From positions 535,876 to 599,568 of the forward strand of contig BFEA01000391.1 of NCBI GenBank assembly GCA_003427395.1: a DNA stretch of 63,693 nt. The letters are read 5' to 3'. The position numbers were made by a program, and so were the translations under genes. A model generated the notes under the pieces. It ran no database searches, had not been told where the DNA came from, and was given only the letters and a program-made list of their open reading frames with translations. Positions 59,507 to 63,693 of this stretch are shown here, one piece after another. The stretch is from Chara braunii (lineage: Eukaryota; Streptophyta; Charophyceae; Charales; Characeae). Numbering within the stretch: the stretch's first letter is position 1; every line of letters begins with the position of its first letter.

Positions 59507-60548
59507 CGGATTTTTCGCTTTTCTTTTTCCTTATTTTTAATGGGTACCAATTGACCATCCTGTCCAAGCCCGTGTCTGCTCCATCCCTCTCTTGCCTTCC
59601 CGTCCTCTCTCTCTCTGTGTATCTTCCCTCATGCGGCTGCGTGCGTGCACGCACCTGCTTCACTTTTTTGTTTTTCTTCCGAAATCGCTTCGGTTTCCGG
59701 TTTCTTTTATTTTCGAAATCGCTCATGCTTCCCGACAAGTCACAAGTCCCAGGGCCGTCCCGTAGGGTAGGCCGTAAGGTCTAGAGGCCGAAACGTCGTA
59801 GGCCGGTAGGTGTTGGTACCGAAGCGTCGTAGGTCGGTAGGAGTCCAACCGGTACGCGACAAGAAAAGTCCAGAAGCTTCCAGTCCAGTCTGTCAGTCCC
59901 AAGTCCAATTTTGTAGCATGTCCCAGGAAAGTCCGGAAGCTCCCGGACCGACAAAATGTTTGCAACAGACAGGCCGTGCCCGACCGGTACTGGTCTGAAG
60001 CAGGTCAAGCCAAGCCAAGCCGAGTCCTATATTTAGCTGCTACAGTGCAGTGGCTCATCAGTTGTTCAGCTGTGAGATTCGGAAGCGCTGCTGCTGCTTG
60101 TGCGTTAAGGCCACTTGGGCATTGTGTGCCAGAACAAGATGAGGGCGCTTGCGAGATACTCCATAGCTAGGTTAGGGGTAGCGCAGGAGGAGGGCGACCA
60201 TATTCGCCAAGGTGTAAGCTTACCTGAGTGTGTGTATCCAGGTTGATGATCTAGGTTAGAGAGAGAGAGTGAGGTAGAGCGAGCCCAGTCAGGAGAGAAG
60301 CAAGACTAAGAGAGAGAGAGAGAGAGAAGAGAGAGAAGCCATAGCCGTTATCTGGTTGAGATCCATTGTGTGTGTGTGTGTGTGTGCGGCAGAGCCGCTG
60401 GAGAAACATTCTTGTATATTGATAATAATTTTGGAGACATCTTCATGGGTTGATTGTATCTCGGTTTGGCTTCTCACGTGTGCACTCTCATGTGAATGTT
60501 CATTGATGGATGCGAGGTGGAACTTGATTAGTACTTGGCTCATTTGAG
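57916..60548. other. No recognisable gene; contains the probable 5' LTR of the next element
   Basis: Includes a T-rich tract (59098-59145), CT microsatellites (59419-59503) and a TG run (60367-60386). A segment at 59755-60010 has repeated CGTCGTAGGyCGGTAGG words and two related palindromic stretches (GTCCAGAAGCTTCC and GTCCGGAAGCTCCCGGAC). The 5' LTR should end just before 60549. A TATATTTAG word at 60029-60037 could be its TATA box. The LTR start was not found. Confidence 0.4.
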
Positions 60549-60560
60549 TGGTATCGGAGC
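60549..60560 (+). other. Primer-binding site
   Basis: TGGTATCGGAGC, identical to the 12-mer ahead of the minus-strand Gypsy gag (39413-39424). Complementary to the 3' end of an initiator-tRNA-Met with one change from the common plant form. Confidence 0.8.
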
Positions 60561-61460
60561 TGGTTCCCACTACATCCGGTCGGAGTTGAGGCTGTGGCAA
60601 GGAAGAAGGCCGACGACCAAAAAACAAAAGTGGGGAATCGGAGTTTGACTGCAGGTGGAAGGCCGAAGAAGAAGGGGCATAGCAAGGAGCAAGAGGAGTA
60701 CGTACCTGCGAGGAGCTTCATCGAGGGAACACTCAAGCAGTGAAGTGCTTCTTTGCCCTGGCCCTGACCATTTCATGCAATTCAAATTTTGTTGTGAATG
60801 GTACCTTCCTGTGTACTTTCCTGGTGACCTTTGCTGCAAATTAGGTTTTTTGTAAATGGTACCTTCCAACTTGCATGGTCTAGGTCTAGGGTAGCAACTC
60901 GCCAGCTGGAGATATCCCCATTCTAGTAGGGAGCACGGGCAGTGAGCAGTGGGTGCTCGTAAAATAACGCGGCTATGCCCGATGACTGGTACTGACTGGC
61001 GTGCAACCAAAGACTCGACGGGACACAATGAGGGTTTGCCAGCTGTATAATGCACGAAAAGAGTAGGGGTGAGACGTAAGGTCCACTTGTTGAGGACGCC
61101 AGGGAGATCTCCCAAGGACTGGTATTGACTGGCTGGCCATTCGCTGGTGGTAGTTATACCCGAAAACCGCTGCAGTCAGTGAGGAACCAGTCTAAGTATT
61201 GAGAGCAATCCTTCATATCGGTGGGGACGACAACCTGTTTGCATTGTTAAAGAATTCTCGAGGTCTGTGCTGGATGACCTTAAACTGCCGGTTGCCCACC
61301 GGTTGTCAGGGGAGCTGTAGTGATAGAAGTGGGAAGGGAATTAGTTTCTTAGACCGTGATTTAGGTTAGCATCAGTGTAAGTATTGAGGGCTGTTAAGTG
61401 TTGAGGAGTAGGTCTAAGTGGTGAGGAGGTGGAGTCAACTTACCTGTTCCGACCCTCGCC

Positions 61461-63633
61461 ATGGATGACAACCTGATGTTGGGCTTCTTGGCCCTGTCCA
61501 CTATATGGGCCCCCCTCCGTTTCCTCTTTCCACTGGGATTCGCCCGGACTCTTGGCATGCATGTCGTAAGTCAGTCCGGAGCATCCGCCCAGCCGTACAC
61601 CGCTGAACAGCAGGCCAACATTGATAGAGTCTGGCGGAGAAGGAGGAGGAGGAGAAAAAGGAGGAGAAAACGAAGAAAGGGGAGGAAAAAAAGAGATTGG
61701 AGAAGGAGAGAAGTGAATTGGAGAAGTTAAAAATTCTAGAAAAACAGTAACAATAGGTCAAAGTAGTAAAAGAAGAAGAAGAAGAAGAAGAAGAAGGGGT
61801 GAGGTTGGATGACCCAGGAATATGGTGGAAGGAAGAATGTGTACCGAAAGGGGAAGGTCCAGTCAACTGCATTTCTACCCAGTTGACACCTAAACGTGGA
61901 TCGAGAAATTTGGATTCATAAAGGATAAGTGGGCAGAAGAGTCAGAGGCTGAGAGGGAAGAGGTTACCGCAAAATTGGAGGGGGCAGAAGACAATGCACA
62001 GAGAGAGTTGCTGATGCAAGAGAGAGAACATGAACTGCATCAGCAACTCCTGATAAAGAAGAGGGCAGAGCTGGACGAGAAAAGGTGACTGAAAGCTGGA
62101 GGGGAGGAGATCGAACGCCAGCTCAAAGAAAGGGTGAATGGAAAGACGACTGTACCCTTATGGTCAACGCCTTGCTACATACTAACCAGGAACTCGCCGC
62201 TATAAATAAGTCTATTGCTCGACTCGAACAACACAATCACGAGTTCAAAGGCAGTTGGAACAAGTACCTAAGTGTCGTTGCCCACCGAATACATGAGCTC
62301 GTCGAGAGATATGCACAACAACTGGAAGGAATATTCACCTCGAGGTTAGTAGACATCATCGCCACGATGAAGTTAGGAAGGGGTGGTGGATGTGGAGATG
62401 CTGGAGATGCTGGTGACGGAGGCCCGAAGGAGGGAAAAGAAAGGTAGATCCCAATCAACCGGAAGGTGGAGAAAGGAAAGAAAAGATGAAGGTGAAGCTT
62501 TCCTGGAAGTACAATGGGAAAAGAGAAGATAACTTTTCCCTTATGGCCATGTATTTGTATGCACAGTTGATTCCATGGGACTGTGTCTTGATGGCGAGCT
62601 TGTGCCTTGGTGGGGATGCGCATATGGGCACGTATTTGTGTGCACAATTGATTCCATGGGACCGTGTCTTGATGGCGAGTTCGTGCTTTGGTGGGGATGC
62701 CGCCAATTTTGCCACGTCCTTGATAAAGCAGGCAGATTGTTCATCAATGGTGGAATTCTCTTAAGTGCATTCACATAGAGGATTTCTTTAAGACCCTGAA
62801 GGAGAGGTTTGAAGATAAGAACCTCGTTTGACAGACTAAGCAGTTAGTTCTCAATGTAGCCAATCGAAAATGTTAGAGTGTCGCTGCGTTGAAAGCCATC
62901 ATGTATTATTTCTTGCAATGTCTCAACCATAGTTTAACCCCCACTCGGATTTTAAATAACTTTGCGAGAGCGACACCTGATCCCCTGTATGAAAGAGGAC
63001 GACATGACTTACGAGAAATTTAGTAAGATCGCCGTAGATCGGGCTGGTTTCCTGATGGAGGCCAATTATTGTCATTATTGAAAGGACGTGCAGAAAGGAG
63101 GTTGATGGAAGGATAAAACTACAACGGGTAGTATAGAAAGGAAGGATCGTCTTCTAGTCACGTCTGAGGGGGGAGTCGAAGCACTACCTTACGAAAACAT
63201 CGATTATGAATTGGAAGAGCCTAACAACAACGAAGTGGCCCAGGGAGGGGACTATTTGGCTGCAGCAGCCCGCGTGGGAGGGCGATAAGGAGGAATAGGA
63301 GGCCGAGGTAGAGGAGCCCGAGGAAGCGGTGGAGGCAGAGGACACGACATCCAGGGGCGTAGTAGCGAAGGTAGCTATTACGTGGGAGGTAGGGGTAACG
63401 GTTCCCCGCAAGGTGGATGCGGTTCTCCCTCCAGAGGAAGAAGAGGTAGAGGGCGCAAACCATGGCCAACTCATCCAGGGATTGCTGAAGGCAAGCCTTG
63501 GAAAGAGATGGGCATCGAGAAAACGCTGTAGCACCAAAGGCTTAACGCCAACCAATGCCTGAAATGTGGTGATCCTAACCACATTGTTTGTTTTTGCGCT
63601 GACTACCGCTACCCAAAAGGGAACAACCAGTAG
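61461..63633 (+). pseudogene. Broken retrotransposon gag with zinc knuckle
   Basis: Protein-like pieces appear in order across shifting frames: an N-terminal MDDNLMLGFLAL start at 61461; a Lys/Glu-rich coiled coil (about 61640-62090, broken by frameshifts and stops); a helical segment at 62150-62350 (TNQELAAINKSIARLE and neighbours); a capsid-like part (62486-63060); an Arg/Gly-rich stretch (about 63285-63450); and a CCHC knuckle at 63556-63597 (CLKCGDPNHIVCFC). A TAG at 63529-63531 lies in the knuckle frame, and the frame ends at TAG 63631-63633. It carries too many lesions to make a protein. Confidence 0.75.
62551..62712 (+). repeat. 81-bp in-frame tandem duplication within gag
   Basis: GTATTTGTrTGCACArTTGATTCCATGGGA... 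begins at 62551 and again at 62632, a period of 81 bases (27 codons). The frame is kept across both copies (62486-62764). The copies differ at a handful of sites. Confidence 0.9.
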
Positions 63634-63693
63634 GAGTTGCAATTTCTCCTGCTGGGCTTCAAACATGTAGATAGAAGCGTGCGTTGAACAGGC

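Larger units (their letters stand above)
60549..63693 (+). mobile_element. LTR retrotransposon, 5' part, cut by the window end
   Basis: The order is primer-binding site (60549-60560), a leader of about 900 bases, then a broken gag ending in a CCHC knuckle. No protease or polymerase is inside the window, so Gypsy versus Copia cannot be decided. Gag with a coiled-coil region and Arg/Gly-rich stretch before the knuckle favours a Gypsy-type element. Confidence 0.75.

Noticed and set aside
1-63693. tRNA or rRNA genes
   Set aside because: I looked for T-arm GGTTCRA words with a matching acceptor stem and for rRNA core motifs and found none. The only tRNA link is the two primer-binding sites.

Overview
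The window looks like nuclear DNA from a plant-lineage eukaryote. The best guess is a streptophyte green alga of the Chara type. That rests on one plant MOS1/animal PRRC2-like gene with a giant Gln-rich exon, on two LTR-retrotransposons whose primer-binding sites share the variant TGGTATCGGAGC, and on a very large burden of simple and tandem repeats. The species is an inference from remembered style, not from a database match. No bacterial operon, rRNA, tRNA or CRISPR array was seen.

Layout. (1) 1-17 kb is mostly non-coding. It holds a roughly 1-kb dispersed repeat (2823-3813), a decayed plus-strand retroelement gag (7064-8392), and a stretch unusually rich in short hairpins (9.5-10.1, 13.3-14.4 and 14.7-16.2 kb). 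Within it, ten hairpins share one conserved loop but have different, mutually complementary stems. (2) 17-29 kb is a patchwork of tandem repeats (50-bp, ~90-bp, ~52-bp and ~470-bp units), purine/pyrimidine microsatellites and a second hairpin family (24.1-26.3 kb). The halves of the 1-kb repeat lie here 4.3 kb apart. (3) 30-42 kb holds a decayed Ty3/Gypsy element on the minus strand. Its order is PBS, gag, zinc knuckle, protease, RT, RNase H, a PHD-finger-like segment, integrase, integrase C-terminus, then a long accessory reading frame. Two ~955-bp direct repeats bracket it. (4) 42-44 kb carries tandem duplications upstream of the only well-supported cellular gene. (5) 44-53.7 kb is that gene, a PRRC2/MOS1-like protein with an 8.3-kb first exon, a ~0.93-kb intron and a second exon. 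(6) 54-60 kb is unrecognised sequence with microsatellites and a 189-bp tandem duplication. (7) 60.5 kb to the end is the 5' part of another LTR element on the plus strand (PBS, broken gag, zinc knuckle), cut by the window edge.

How the parts relate. The cellular gene is a predicted cytoplasmic or nuclear RNA- or chromatin-associated regulator and has no functional link to its transposon surroundings. The retroelement frames are dead copies. Most of the stop codons breaking them are TAG, which fits decay by methyl-cytosine deamination at CAG/CTG sites. The most unexpected material is the non-coding hairpin arrays, which no standard feature type explains.
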